In this document: positions 27,803-36,703 of the stretch, in pieces | Layout of the letters: every line of letters begins with the position of its first letter | How positions within the stretch are numbered: position 1 is the first letter of the stretch | From: Acetobacteraceae bacterium | Lineage (GTDB): Bacteria; Pseudomonadota; Alphaproteobacteria; Acetobacterales; Acetobacteraceae | Direction: 5' to 3' | DNA length: 64,000 nucleotides | Assembly: GCA_947455205.1 (NCBI GenBank) | Contig: CANGNF010000026.1 | Coordinates: 1 to 64,000 of the forward strand | The notes under the pieces: model-generated | What the model was told of the DNA's origin: nothing | Seen by the model: the letters and a program-made list of their open reading frames with translations, nothing else | Database searches by the model: none | Made by a program: the position numbers and the translations under genes

Positions 27803-28675
27803 TCACGCCCCAAAGCGTGGCTCCGGCAGGCCCGGCACGTCCACCTCCACCGCGAAGACGCTGCCCGCCAGCGGCTGGCCCTCTATCTGCGCCGCGGTCA
27901 GCGACCCGCGGGCGGAGGTGACCACCAGCGTGGTCAGCCCGGGCCCGGCAAAGGCGCACATGGTCGGGTTCTGCACCGGCATCGGCACCACCAGCAGCTC
28001 GCGGCCATCCGGCGCGTGGCGCACCAGGCGCCAGCCGTCGTAGCGGGCGGCCCAGTAGCAGCCTTCGCTGTCCACCGCGGCGCCGTCGGGGCGGCCCTCG
28101 CCGGGGGCGGAGACGGCGAAGACGCGGCGGTTGCTGATCTCGCCGCCGGCATAGTCGTAGGCGAAGACCGTGGAGAGCCGCGAATCCGCGTGGAACATGG
28201 TGGCGCCGTCCGGGCTCCAGGCCAGGCCGTTGGAGCAGATCAACCCCGGCACCATGGCGGTGGCCGTGCCGTCCAGCCCCACGCGGTAGAGCGTGCCGCC
28301 CGGGCGGTCCAGCGCCTCCACCATGCTGCCCACCCAGAAGAAGCGGCCCTCGGGGTCGCAGCGGCCGTCGTTCAGCCGGTTGGCCGGGCCTTCGTCCAGC
28401 CGGGCCAGCGGGGTCAGCGCGCCGGTGTCGGGGTGGACCAGGGCGACGCCATGCGCCAACCCGGCCACCAGGCGGCCGTCCTGCGCCAGGCCCAGGCTGG
28501 CGACGGGTTCAGGCGTTTCCACCCAGTGCTGCGCGCCGCTGGCCCAGTCCACGGTGTGGATGCGGCGGGCGTAGATCTCCACGAAGTGCAGGCGCTGGGT
28601 CACGGGGTCCCATAGCGGGCATTCCGTCACCTGCGCCGGCAGCTCGGCCAGCGTGCGCCACTCGCCCTTCAGCAC
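27803..28675 (-). CDS. SMP-30/gluconolactonase-family protein
   Basis: About 290-residue six-bladed propeller of the SMP-30/regucalcin/gluconolactonase family. Probable metal ligands are the Glu in TECPLWDP near the start, Asn in CSNGLAWSPDG (about residue 155) and Asp in GRPDGAAVDSEG (about 198); NRLNDGRCDPEGRFFWVGSM is the usual central block. GTG at 28675 overlaps the Rieske gene stop by 7 bases and has AAGGCGG upstream; an ATG at 28705 would overlap by 37. It ends the six-gene operon and would open a lactone made by upstream enzymes; the substrate is unknown. Confidence 0.85.
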   Translation of the reverse strand: MLKGEWRTLAELPAQVTECPLWDPVTQRLHFVEIYARRIHTVDWASGAQHWVETPEPVASLGLAQDGRLVAGLAHGVALVHPDTGALTPLARLDEGPANRLNDGRCDPEGRFFWVGSMVEALDRPGGTLYRVGLDGTATAMVPGLICSNGLAWSPDGATMFHADSRLSTVFAYDYAGGEISNRRVFAVSAPGEGRPDGAAVDSEGCYWAARYDGWRLVRHAPDGRELLVVPMPVQNPTMCAFAGPGLTTLVVTSARGSLTAAQIEGQPLAGSVFAVEVDVPGLPEPRFGA

Positions 28676-29991
28676 AGCCCGGCCGCCTTCAGCCTGGTGA
28701 TGCATTCAGCGCGGCGCGTGGTGTGCGGCAGGCCGGCGGTGCCCAGCGTGATCTCGGTGACGACCTCGCAGACCTTCGTCAGCAGGCCCTCGTCGTCGTT
28801 GCCGCGCGGCGGCAGGTGCAGCACCGTGTCGTGGGCGAAGGTGGTCAGCACGCCGTCATGCGTCGGCGGCGGCGTCGGCGCCGTGCCGCGGGCCAGGTCG
28901 GCGACGCCGTGGCGCAGGTTCTGCCTGAGCATGCCGATGCCGGTATCCGTGCGGCCCAGATTCTCCAGCGCATGCACCGCAATCGGGCGCTGGCTGACCT
29001 GCGCGTCCCAGTCGCCCGGCTCGCGCTGGCGGTCCTCGTAGGGGCGGTGCGGGGTCTGGCCGAAGAAGTCCACCGTTTCCAGCCCGATCTCCTCCACCTT
29101 GGTGCGGCCGTCCGGGTCCACCTGGTCGTTGGCGTGGCGCCAGCCGATGGTCATGCAGCTGGTGTCGTCATAGGGCACGATCCAGCGGGTGATGGCCGGC
29201 GGCACGAACAGCTTGGGCGTCTGCCCATCCTCCCATGGTGGGCCGAACTGCGCGATGTTGGGCGTCAGCTCGTCATTCACCCGCGCCCAGACCATGTCGC
29301 CGATGCGGCGCACCGCGGTGGAGGTGACGCCCAGCGGCGTGCGGCGATACTGCACCACCGGCAGCGCGCCGAAAGCCTCGGAGAACTGCACGCCGCTCAT
29401 GCGGGTATGCAGGAACACGCTGTGCAGCGGGTCCATGCTGTTCTCATGCACCTGCAGCCAGTTGCAGTCGAAGGTCAGCAGGTAGGGGTGGAAGCGGTTG
29501 CCCGCGACGCTGGCGGCATCGGTCAGGAAGAAGGGCGGCATCGCCTCGGGCGGGCCGAAATAGCCGAAGATCAGGCCGCCATGTTCGCGCAGCGGATAGG
29601 CGCCGTGGGAGATGCGATGGCGGATCGGGCTGTCCGCCGGCTCGCCCGGCGTGTCCAGGATGGTGCCGTCCGGCGCGTAGTGCCAGCCGTGGTAGCAGCA
29701 ACTGATGCCGCTTTCGGTCGGCAGGCCGAACTCCAGCGAGCTGCCGCGATGGCTGCAATGCAGGTGCAGCAGGCCGAGCGTGCCGCCGAGCGTGCGGAAC
29801 AGCACCAGGTCCTCTCCGAGGATGCGCAGGCGCTTGGGCAGCGCCGTCACCTGCGCGGTGAGCGCGATGGGGTGCCAGAAGCGGCGCAGGTATTCGCCGC
29901 CCGGCGTGCCCTTGCGGACATGGGTCAGGTCGGCGGCTTCCGGCTTGGCCAGGTCCTTGTGGTAGCCGGCGAAGGGGGCGGTCTGGCTCAT
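28669..29991 (-). CDS. Rieske [2Fe-2S] ring-hydroxylating oxygenase, alpha subunit
   Basis: 440-residue oxygenase subunit resembling the phthalate 4,5-dioxygenase/phenoxybenzoate group. Rieske cluster ligands: Cys79-x-His81 in HLHCSHRGSS and Cys98-x-x-His101 in GISCCYHGWHY. Mononuclear iron ligands lie in VHENSMDPLHSVFLH (His190, His195). No ferredoxin-reductase or beta subunit gene is adjacent, so electrons must come from elsewhere. The start codon overlaps the amidase stop (TGATG). It would hydroxylate or demethylate an aromatic or heteroaromatic substrate imported by the ABC system of the same operon. Confidence 0.9.
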   Translation of the reverse strand: MSQTAPFAGYHKDLAKPEAADLTHVRKGTPGGEYLRRFWHPIALTAQVTALPKRLRILGEDLVLFRTLGGTLGLLHLHCSHRGSSLEFGLPTESGISCCYHGWHYAPDGTILDTPGEPADSPIRHRISHGAYPLREHGGLIFGYFGPPEAMPPFFLTDAASVAGNRFHPYLLTFDCNWLQVHENSMDPLHSVFLHTRMSGVQFSEAFGALPVVQYRRTPLGVTSTAVRRIGDMVWARVNDELTPNIAQFGPPWEDGQTPKLFVPPAITRWIVPYDDTSCMTIGWRHANDQVDPDGRTKVEEIGLETVDFFGQTPHRPYEDRQREPGDWDAQVSQRPIAVHALENLGRTDTGIGMLRQNLRHGVADLARGTAPTPPPTHDGVLTTFAHDTVLHLPPRGNDDEGLLTKVCEVVTEITLGTAGLPHTTRRAECITRLKAAGLC

Positions 29992-31439
29992 CAGGCGTAT
30001 CCCGGCGGGGGGGTGAAGGGCATCAGCGCTTCCAGCACGGCGGCGAAGGCCAGGGTGGTGCGATCCTCCCAGGCCGGGCCGAGCACCTGCACGCCCAGCG
30101 GCAGGCCGGCGGCGCTGAAGCCGATGGGCGCCGTGGTGGCGGGCAGCGAGGGCAGGGTGGCGATGCCGGCCCAGAACAGCGTGTCGTTGTAGTCGGCGTC
30201 GCGGCCGTTGATGCGCAGCGTGCGCTCTTCGCGCGGCCGGGCTTCATCCAGCGGGAAGGCCGGGCCCATGGCGGCGGGGGCGACGAGGACGTCGAAATCC
30301 TCGAAGAAGCTGGCCCAGTCGCACTTCAGGCCGGCGCGGAATTCCTCGGCCTGCAACCAGGCGCGGTGGCGCTGGGCATAGGCGGCGGACATCTGCCGGA
30401 CATAGGGGGTGGCGTTGCTGGCGTGCTGCTCGGTTTCCGCGATGGCGGCCTGGAAGGCCGGTTCCGGCACGCGGGCCACGCCGCTGCCCCGCAGCAGCTG
30501 CACGTAGGCGGCGTGGTGCGCGGCGTGGTCGGAGAAGGGCAGCACGTTCAGCGAGACGTTCGCGCCCATGCCGCGCAGCTTTTCGCCCAGCGTGCGGATG
30601 GCGGCGCGGTACTCCTCCGCCACCTCCGCCACCGGGGAGGTTTCCAGCAGCGCGACGCGGAACTCGCGCGCCTGGGTGGCGCGGGCCGGCGGCAGTTGCA
30701 GGCGCCAGGCCTTGCTGCGCTCCCCGGCCGGGCCGGCCAGTACGTCCAGCGCCAGCGACAGATCCTTCACGCTGCGGGCGAGCGGGCCCGAGGTGACCAG
30801 GTCGTTGTCCAACAGGCTGCCGCGGCCATTGCCCTCGCCCGGCACCAGACCCGGCGTGGGCTTGTGGCCATAGACGCCGCAGAAGGCTGCGGGGATGCGG
30901 ATGGAGCCGCCGGCGTCGCTGCCGAGTTCCAGCGGCGTCAGCCCCGCCGCCAGCGCCGCGGCCGAGCCGCCCGACGAACCACCTGGGGAGTGCGCCGTGT
31001 TCCACGGGTTGCGGGTGGTGCCGTAGATGGCGTTGTAGCTCTGCCAGTCCAGCGCGTTGATCGGCACGTTGGTCTTGCCGAAGATCACGGCGCCGGCCGC
31101 CTCCAGCCGGCGGATGATCTCGGCGCTGCGGCTGGGCACCTCGTCGCGGCAGGCGGGGTCGCCGAAGGTGGTGGGCCAGCCCGCGACGTTGTTGGTCTCC
31201 TTCACCGTCATCGGCAGGCCGTGCAGCGCGCCCAGCGGTTCGCCGCGGGCCAGCGCGGCATCGGCGGCATCGGCGGCGGCGCGGGCGCGCGGCGCGTCCT
31301 GCAGGATGATGGCGTTGATGCCGGGGTTCACCCGGGCCACGCGCTCCAGCATGCGCTCCAGCAGGGCGCGGCTGGTGGTCTCGCCGCGCCTGAGTTGGTG
31401 CAGCAGCGCCCAGGCCGGGAGGTAGGCTTCGCTGGTCAT
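29991..31439 (-). CDS. Amidase-signature-family amidase
   Basis: 482-residue amide hydrolase with the complete catalytic triad of the family: Lys80 in GLPMTVKETNN, cis-Ser155 in SPGGSSGGSA and nucleophile Ser179 in LGSDAGGSIRIP. The order and spacing fit amidase signature enzymes. ATG at 31439 overlaps the permease stop; the open frame continues upstream inside the permease gene without support. It sits between ABC permease and Rieske genes, so it probably splits an amide in the imported compound or in an intermediate. Confidence 0.92.
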   Translation of the reverse strand: MTSEAYLPAWALLHQLRRGETTSRALLERMLERVARVNPGINAIILQDAPRARAAADAADAALARGEPLGALHGLPMTVKETNNVAGWPTTFGDPACRDEVPSRSAEIIRRLEAAGAVIFGKTNVPINALDWQSYNAIYGTTRNPWNTAHSPGGSSGGSAAALAAGLTPLELGSDAGGSIRIPAAFCGVYGHKPTPGLVPGEGNGRGSLLDNDLVTSGPLARSVKDLSLALDVLAGPAGERSKAWRLQLPPARATQAREFRVALLETSPVAEVAEEYRAAIRTLGEKLRGMGANVSLNVLPFSDHAAHHAAYVQLLRGSGVARVPEPAFQAAIAETEQHASNATPYVRQMSAAYAQRHRAWLQAEEFRAGLKCDWASFFEDFDVLVAPAAMGPAFPLDEARPREERTLRINGRDADYNDTLFWAGIATLPSLPATTAPIGFSAAGLPLGVQVLGPAWEDRTTLAFAAVLEALMPFTPPPGYA

Positions 31440-32233
31440 CAGGCGGTCTCCTGCGGGGTCACGATGTGGCGCTCGGCATTGTCCCAAAACACCACGCGGC
31501 GTTGGATGCGCTGCACCAGCGCGCTGCCGGCCATGCCGAAGCCAGCCAGGACGATGACGCCGGCAAACATCGTCGTCACGCTCATGTTCACGGTGGCGGA
31601 GCCGATCAGGTAGCCGACGCCACGGTCCGACGCCACGAACTCACCGACCACAGCGCCGATCAACGCCAGCACGATGCCGATCTGCAACCCCGCGAAGATG
31701 GCGGGCGCGGCGGCGGGCAGCTTGACGTGGAGGAAGACGAAGCCGCGCGAGCGCGAGAAGCTGCGCGCCATCTCGATCAGTTCCGGGTCGGTGCCGCGGA
31801 TGCCGCTGATGGTGTTGACCAGCAGCGGGAAGAAGCAGATCAGCGCCACCAGCACCACCTTGCTGGCCAGGCCGAAGCCGAACCACACCAGGATCAGCGG
31901 CGCCAGCGCCACCTTGGGCGCCGCCTGCACGGCGACGACATAGGGATAGACGAAGCGCTCGAACAATCGGGATTCCGCCGCCGCGACGCCGACGATGATG
32001 GCGGCGATGCTGCCGCCGACATAGCCGAGCAGCGTGGAGGTCAGCGTGAAGCCGATATGCGGCCAGAAGCTGCCGGTGCCGATGAGGCCGTTCCACAGCG
32101 ACAGCGCCACCGGCCAGGGGCCGGGCAGCAGGTAGCTGGGCAGGCCGGCCGGGCCGGTGGCCAGCGCCCAGGCGCCGAGGATCAGCACCAAGGTGACCAG
32201 CGGCGGGGCAAAGCGGGCGAAGGCGGCTTTCAT
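31439..32233 (-). CDS. NitT/TauT-type ABC transporter permease
   Basis: 264-residue inner-membrane permease, six predicted helices, BPD_transp_1 fold. The EAA-loop region is IEMARSFSRSRGFVFLHVKLPAAAPAIFAGLQIGI, where the ATPase docks, preceded by PKVALAPLILVWFGFG, both characteristic of SsuC/TauC/NitT permeases. Start ATG at 32233 overlaps the ATPase stop by 4 bases. Forms an importer with the two genes upstream. Confidence 0.93.
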   Translation of the reverse strand: MKAAFARFAPPLVTLVLILGAWALATGPAGLPSYLLPGPWPVALSLWNGLIGTGSFWPHIGFTLTSTLLGYVGGSIAAIIVGVAAAESRLFERFVYPYVVAVQAAPKVALAPLILVWFGFGLASKVVLVALICFFPLLVNTISGIRGTDPELIEMARSFSRSRGFVFLHVKLPAAAPAIFAGLQIGIVLALIGAVVGEFVASDRGVGYLIGSATVNMSVTTMFAGVIVLAGFGMAGSALVQRIQRRVVFWDNAERHIVTPQETA

Positions 32234-32985
32234 GCGGCAACCTCGTCGAACAGCCGGCGCAGCTTCAGCGCCAACTCGTTGAACTCGGGCGTGGCCATGG
32301 TCTCCGGCGCGCGCGGGCGGGGCAGCGGCACGGGCCAATCCGCCACGATGCGGCCGGGGCTGTGCGCCAGCACCACCACGCGGTCCGCCAGCAGCAGCGC
32401 TTCCTGAATGCTGTGGGTGACGAAGACGGCGGCGCGCGGGCGTTCCTGCCACAGCTTCTGCAGCACCAGCGCCATGCGCTCGCGCGTCATCGCATCCAGC
32501 GCGGCGAAGGGCTCGTCCATCAGCAGCAGGTCGGGGTCGTGCAGCAGCATGCGCGCCAGGCCGACGCGCTGCGCCATGCCGCCGGAGAGCTGCGCCGGAT
32601 AGTAGTTGGCGCTGTCGGCCAGGCCGATAGCGGCCAGCAGGTTCTCGGCGCGGGTGCGTTCCGCCGGGCTGGCGCCACGGCGGAAGCCGGCGGGCAGCAG
32701 CACGTTGTCCAGCGCGGTGCGCCACGGCAGCAGCGTCGCCTTCTGGAACACCATGCCGACATCCTGCCGCGGGCCGGTGACGGGCGTGCCCCGCACCAGC
32801 ACGCGGCCGGCGCCCAGCGGCAGCAGCCCGGCGATGAGCCGCAGCAGCGTGGACTTGCCGCCGCCGGACGGGCCGAGCACGGCGACGAACTCGCCGGGCG
32901 CGACGTTGAAGGACAGCCCGGCCAGCACCTGCCGGCCGGGGAAGCTGAAGCCGACGCCATCCAGGCTCAGCGCGGGGCTGCTCAC
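32230..32985 (-). CDS. NitT/TauT-type ABC transporter ATPase
   Basis: 251-residue ATPase of the SsuB/TauB/NrtD group. Walker A is GPSGGGKST (about residue 38), Q-loop MVFQKATLLPW, signature LSGGMAQRVGLAR, Walker B LLLMDEPFAALD and H-loop VFVTHSIQEAL. It overlaps the permease and binding protein genes by 4 bases at each end, so translation is coupled. Confidence 0.94.
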   Translation of the reverse strand: MSSPALSLDGVGFSFPGRQVLAGLSFNVAPGEFVAVLGPSGGGKSTLLRLIAGLLPLGAGRVLVRGTPVTGPRQDVGMVFQKATLLPWRTALDNVLLPAGFRRGASPAERTRAENLLAAIGLADSANYYPAQLSGGMAQRVGLARMLLHDPDLLLMDEPFAALDAMTRERMALVLQKLWQERPRAAVFVTHSIQEALLLADRVVVLAHSPGRIVADWPVPLPRPRAPETMATPEFNELALKLRRLFDEVAA

Positions 32986-34061
32986 GGCAGGGCGCGGGCG
33001 CGGGCGGCGAGGGCGGCGGCGTCGAACCGGTTGTAGCCGGCGACGAAGCGGTTGCTGAAATAGGCGTCCAGCGGAATGTCGGCGCTGGGGAACTCGCCGT
33101 ACTGGTTCATCGCCTTCACGTAGTCGCGGATGATGCCCAGGTCGTATTCCCCCGGCGTGCGGGCGCGGGCTTCCGGGCTGCGGCGCAGGCGGGTCATGTA
33201 GCTGTCGACGATGCGGGTGTTGTCGGCCAGCGCGGTGGCCATGTCGCCATCCGGCCGGGCCTGCGGCGTGCGCTTCCAGAAGGCCTGGATGCAGGCGCGG
33301 ACATTGGCGTCGCAGGCGGCGACGGCCTGGGTGTAGGCACGGCCGAAGCGTTCCACCAGGCCAGGGTTGCCCTCCACCGTCGCCTTGTGGGCCAGGAAGC
33401 CGTTGGTCACCATGCGGCGGAACACCGGCGGGAATTCCAGCCGCCGCGCCGGCACGCCGGTCATCTCCAGCATGTCGATCCAGGTGCTGTTGAAGTTGAG
33501 GCCGGCGACCCGGTCCTCACGCAATGCATGGAAGCCGGCGCCGAGCACGCCGACGGCGACGATCTGCACGTCGCGCCCCGGCTCCAGCCCCACGGAGCGC
33601 AACAGCGCGCGGGTCTGCGGGATGGTGCCCCAGGTGAGCGCGCCGACGCCGATGCCCTTGCCGCGCAGATCGGCCAGCGTGCGGATTGGGCCATCCGCCT
33701 TCACCGCGATCTCCAGCGAGTTGTAGGGCCCGGCGTTGTAGACATAGACCAACGGCAGCGGTGCCTGGCCGGGCTGGTGGGACGAGAGCAGCGTCTCGGT
33801 CAGCGGGAAGCCGAAGGTGACCTGGCGCTGCAGGATCTGCGGCAGCACCGCGCCGGCGCCGGGCAGCACGACATGCTGCACCTCGATCCCCTCGGCGGCG
33901 AAGAGGCCCAGTTCCTCCGCCATGGCGTAGACGCCGCCATCGGTCACGGTGAGGGGGATGGCCTGGCCGATGACGACGCGGTCGGCGGCGCGGGTAGGCG
34001 CGGCGGCGAGCAGCAGCAGGCTGAACGCAACCAGGCGGTGCAGCAGGCGAGCGTGAAGCAT
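32982..34061 (-). CDS. NitT/TauT-type substrate-binding protein
   Basis: 359-residue periplasmic binding protein. Signal peptide MLHARLLHRLVAFSLLLLAAAPTRAAD; the mature protein has GGVYAMAEELGLFAAEGIEVQHVVLPG and LADLRGKGIGVGALTWGTIPQTRALL, the NMT1/THI5-like (SsuA/TauA) pattern. ATG at 34061 has AAGGGA upstream; the frame continues higher into the neighbouring operon without support. First gene of the six-gene operon ending with the SMP-30 gene. Two cysteines near residue 250 could form a disulphide. Ligand unknown. Confidence 0.9.
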   Translation of the reverse strand: MLHARLLHRLVAFSLLLLAAAPTRAADRVVIGQAIPLTVTDGGVYAMAEELGLFAAEGIEVQHVVLPGAGAVLPQILQRQVTFGFPLTETLLSSHQPGQAPLPLVYVYNAGPYNSLEIAVKADGPIRTLADLRGKGIGVGALTWGTIPQTRALLRSVGLEPGRDVQIVAVGVLGAGFHALREDRVAGLNFNSTWIDMLEMTGVPARRLEFPPVFRRMVTNGFLAHKATVEGNPGLVERFGRAYTQAVAACDANVRACIQAFWKRTPQARPDGDMATALADNTRIVDSYMTRLRRSPEARARTPGEYDLGIIRDYVKAMNQYGEFPSADIPLDAYFSNRFVAGYNRFDAAALAARARALP

Positions 34062-34128
34062 GCGGTTGTCCCTTCGACGATACCGGCGAACGCTGCCGCG
34101 CTGCCTGTCGTTGCCTCCCGGTGCTTGG

Positions 34129-34174
34129 TGGTGATCCTGCAAGCCATGCGCGCGCGAGGCAAGCAGGATCACCA
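34129..34174 (-). terminator. Stem-loop between the two catabolic operons
   Basis: Perfect 12-bp arms TGGTGATCCTGC (34129-34140) and GCAGGATCACCA (34163-34174), with a 22-base loop that can extend the stem by GCC/GGC. It starts 8 bases after the flavin monooxygenase stop on the transcribed (minus) strand. It may end the upstream operon, separate the two transcripts by processing, or be a regulator site. Confidence 0.6.
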
Positions 34175-34182
34175 AACCTGGC

Positions 34183-35466
34183 TCACGGCCTGACCAGGCC
34201 CAGGTGGTCGCGCAGCGTGGTGCCGGTGTAGTCCGTGCGGAACAGGCCACGGTGTTGCAGTATCGGCAGCACCGTCTCGTTGAACTCGGCGAAGGCGCCG
34301 GGGAACCAGGCGGGCAGCATGATGAAGCCATCCGCCGCGCCGGTGGTGAACCATTCCTCCAGCGTGTCCGCCACCATGGTCGGCGTGCCCGTCAGCACCA
34401 GGTGGCCGCGCGCGGCGGCAACCAGGTTGTACAGGTCGCGCAGGGTCATGGCCTCTCGCTTGGCCAGCGCGAACAGCGCCTTGGCCATGCTGCGGCCGCC
34501 CTGGGTCTCGCCGAACTCGGGCACCGGCCCGTCCAGCGGATAGCCGGAGATGTCGTGGCCGAGGCGCACTTCCACCAGCTTCAGCGCGTCCTTGTCGCCG
34601 ACGAAGGATTGCAGTTCCGCAAGCAGCGCGCGGGCGGCACCGGGATCCTTGCCGAGAATGGGCATGACGCCCGGCAGCATGTGCACCTGGCCGGGGTCGC
34701 GGCCGAAGGCCACCACCTGGCGCTTGAAGTCGGCGTAGTTCTCGCGCGCCTCGCCCAGGTCCTGCGCCACGGCGAAGACGACATCCGCGGTGCGCGCCGC
34801 CAGCGCCTGCCCGGCCGGGGAGCCGCCGGCCTGGATGATGACGGGCCGGCCCTGCGGGCAGCGCGCCGCGTTCAGCGGGCCCTGCACCTGGAAGTATTTG
34901 CCGACGTGGTCAACGACGTGCAGCTTCGACGTATCGACATAGCGACCGCTCGCGGCATCCGCGATGATCGCGCCATCCTCCCAGCTGTCCCACAGCTTGG
35001 TCAGCACATCGACGAACTCCTCGGCGATGGCATAGCGCTCGGCATGCGGCGGATGGGTGCGGCCGAAATTGGCGCCGGAGTTCAGGTTGGCGCCGGTGAT
35101 GATGTTGACGCCGGCGCGGCCGCCGCTGAGGTGGTCGATGCTGGCGAATTGCCGCGCTGTGGTGAAGGGCTGCGCGTAGGTGGTGGCGATGCTGGCGCCG
35201 AGGCCGATATGCTTCGTCGTCTGGCTGAGCGCTGAGACCAGCGCCACGGGTTCGATGCGCGCGATGAAGGAGGGGTGGTCGGTCGGCGAGACATGCAGGC
35301 CATCGGCAATGAAGAACATGTCGTACTTCGCGCGCTCGGCATCGGCGGCGATCCGCATCAGCACCCTGGGGTCCTGGTTGCTGCGGTCCGCGCCGGGCAT
35401 GCGCCAGCCGGCGCTGTGGTTGCCGGTGCCCACCGCGAAGACGCCGAGGCGCATCTGCCGTTGCAT
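34183..35466 (-). CDS. FMN-dependent monooxygenase (NtaA/SnaA/DszA group of the luciferase-like family)
   Basis: 427-residue flavin monooxygenase using reduced FMN from a separate reductase. It opens MRLGVFAVGTGNHSAGWRMP and shows GLGASIATTYAQPFTTARQFASIDHLSGGRAGVNIITG, the core of the NtaA/SnaA/DszA/SoxA branch, then RPVIIQAGGSPAGQALAARTADVVF. ATG at 35466; the frame extends upstream through ridA without support. No flavin reductase gene is adjacent. In this branch substrates include N- and S-containing compounds, consistent with the operon; the real one is unknown. Confidence 0.9.
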   Translation of the reverse strand: MQRQMRLGVFAVGTGNHSAGWRMPGADRSNQDPRVLMRIAADAERAKYDMFFIADGLHVSPTDHPSFIARIEPVALVSALSQTTKHIGLGASIATTYAQPFTTARQFASIDHLSGGRAGVNIITGANLNSGANFGRTHPPHAERYAIAEEFVDVLTKLWDSWEDGAIIADAASGRYVDTSKLHVVDHVGKYFQVQGPLNAARCPQGRPVIIQAGGSPAGQALAARTADVVFAVAQDLGEARENYADFKRQVVAFGRDPGQVHMLPGVMPILGKDPGAARALLAELQSFVGDKDALKLVEVRLGHDISGYPLDGPVPEFGETQGGRSMAKALFALAKREAMTLRDLYNLVAAARGHLVLTGTPTMVADTLEEWFTTGAADGFIMLPAWFPGAFAEFNETVLPILQHRGLFRTDYTGTTLRDHLGLVRP

Positions 35467-35477
35467 CGCCGGTCTCC

Positions 35478-35873
35478 CTAGTCGTGCTTCGCCGCGATGA
35501 CCTCGACCTCGACCCGGATCGCCGGGCTGGCGAGTTGCGAGACGCCGACCAGCGTCATCGCCGGGCTGCACCCCGCGAAGAACGGCTTGCGCGCGGCGGA
35601 GTAGGCCGGCTGGTCCGCCACATCCACCAGGTAGGTGATCATCTTCACCACATCGGTCATCTGCATGCCGGCCTCGGCCAGCAATATGCTGATGATCTCG
35701 AAGATGCGCGTCGTCTGCGCGGCGACGCCTTCCGCGATGGTGCCATCCGCATGGGCGCCGACGATGCCGGCGCTGTACACGGTGCGGGCGCCGGCGCGCA
35801 CCTCGATGGCGTTGCTCCACGGCCCCGGCGGCGGGCGCAGCAGCGGGGAGCTGAGGCGGCGATGTTCGGTCAT
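35478..35873 (-). CDS. RidA/YjgF-family protein (first copy)
   Basis: 131-residue trimeric enamine/imine deaminase fold. Recognised by YSAGIVGAHADGTIAEGVAAQTTRIFEII, DVVKMITYLVDVADQPAYSAARKPFF and a C-terminal SPAIRVEVEVIAAK, where the family's Arg and Glu lie. ATG at 35873 overlaps the permease stop by 4 bases. Next to a flavin monooxygenase it parallels RutC beside RutA, so it may hydrolyse a reactive enamine intermediate. A second, different RidA lies in the divergent operon. Confidence 0.9.
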   Translation of the reverse strand: MTEHRRLSSPLLRPPPGPWSNAIEVRAGARTVYSAGIVGAHADGTIAEGVAAQTTRIFEIISILLAEAGMQMTDVVKMITYLVDVADQPAYSAARKPFFAGCSPAMTLVGVSQLASPAIRVEVEVIAAKHD

Positions 35874-36703
35874 GGCGTTCCCTTCATGGCGGTGGCCGCC
35901 GGTTTCCAGCGCAGCAGGCGGCGTTCCAGCCAGCCCATGGCCAGCTGGAACAGGTAGCCGAGCAGCGCGATCATCATGAGGCCAACATACATGTCCGTCA
36001 CCTCGAACACCTGCCAACTGCGCCAGACCAGGTAGCCGAGGCCGGCGGAGGTGCCGAAATTCTCGGCGATGACGACGACGATCAGCGCCATGCCCAGGCC
36101 CAGCTGGCAGCCCGCGAAGATGGTGGGCAGCGCGCCGGGCAGCGCCACGCTGGCATAGGCCTGCAACCGCGTGGCGTTCAGGTTGCGGGCAACGTCCAGG
36201 TAGATGCGGTCGATGTTCAGCACGCCGGCCAGCGTGCTGAGCAGCAGCTGGAAGAACACGGCAATGCCGACGATGACCCATTTGGACGGCTCGCCCAGGC
36301 CGAAGATCATCATGATCAGCGGCAGCAGCGCGACCTTGGGAATGGGATAGACCGCGGCAATGGCCGGCTTGAGGAAGGCGCGGATCCAGGGCGACAGGCC
36401 CATCACCAGGCCCAGCAGAGCGCCCGGCACGGCGCCGAGCACGAAGCCGATCAGCACGCGCTGCACGGTCCAGAAGCTGTGTTCCAGCAGCACGCCGGCC
36501 AGCAGCATCTGCCACAGCGCCACCAGCACATCCGACGGTGCCGGGAAGAAGCGGCTGTCCAGCCATTCCAGCCGCACCACCGCCTCCCACCCCAGCAGCA
36601 GCAGGATGGGGGAGGCAACCGCCAGCAGCGCCGGCGAGAGATGCAGCGCGGCCTCGGCCGGGGCCGGGCGGATCAGCACGATCTGGGGTGGCTTGTCGCT
36701 CAT
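35870..36703 (-). CDS. NitT/TauT-type ABC transporter permease (second system)
   Basis: 277-residue permease, about six helices, with PIPKVALLPLIMMIFGLGEPSKWVIVG and the EAA-loop LDVARNLNATRLQAYASVALPGALPTIFAGCQLG. It is clearly distinct in sequence from the 31439-32233 permease, so the two importers are not a recent duplication. Overlaps neighbours by 4 bases on both sides. ATG at 36703. Confidence 0.93.
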   Translation of the reverse strand: MSDKPPQIVLIRPAPAEAALHLSPALLAVASPILLLLGWEAVVRLEWLDSRFFPAPSDVLVALWQMLLAGVLLEHSFWTVQRVLIGFVLGAVPGALLGLVMGLSPWIRAFLKPAIAAVYPIPKVALLPLIMMIFGLGEPSKWVIVGIAVFFQLLLSTLAGVLNIDRIYLDVARNLNATRLQAYASVALPGALPTIFAGCQLGLGMALIVVVIAENFGTSAGLGYLVWRSWQVFEVTDMYVGLMMIALLGYLFQLAMGWLERRLLRWKPAATAMKGTP

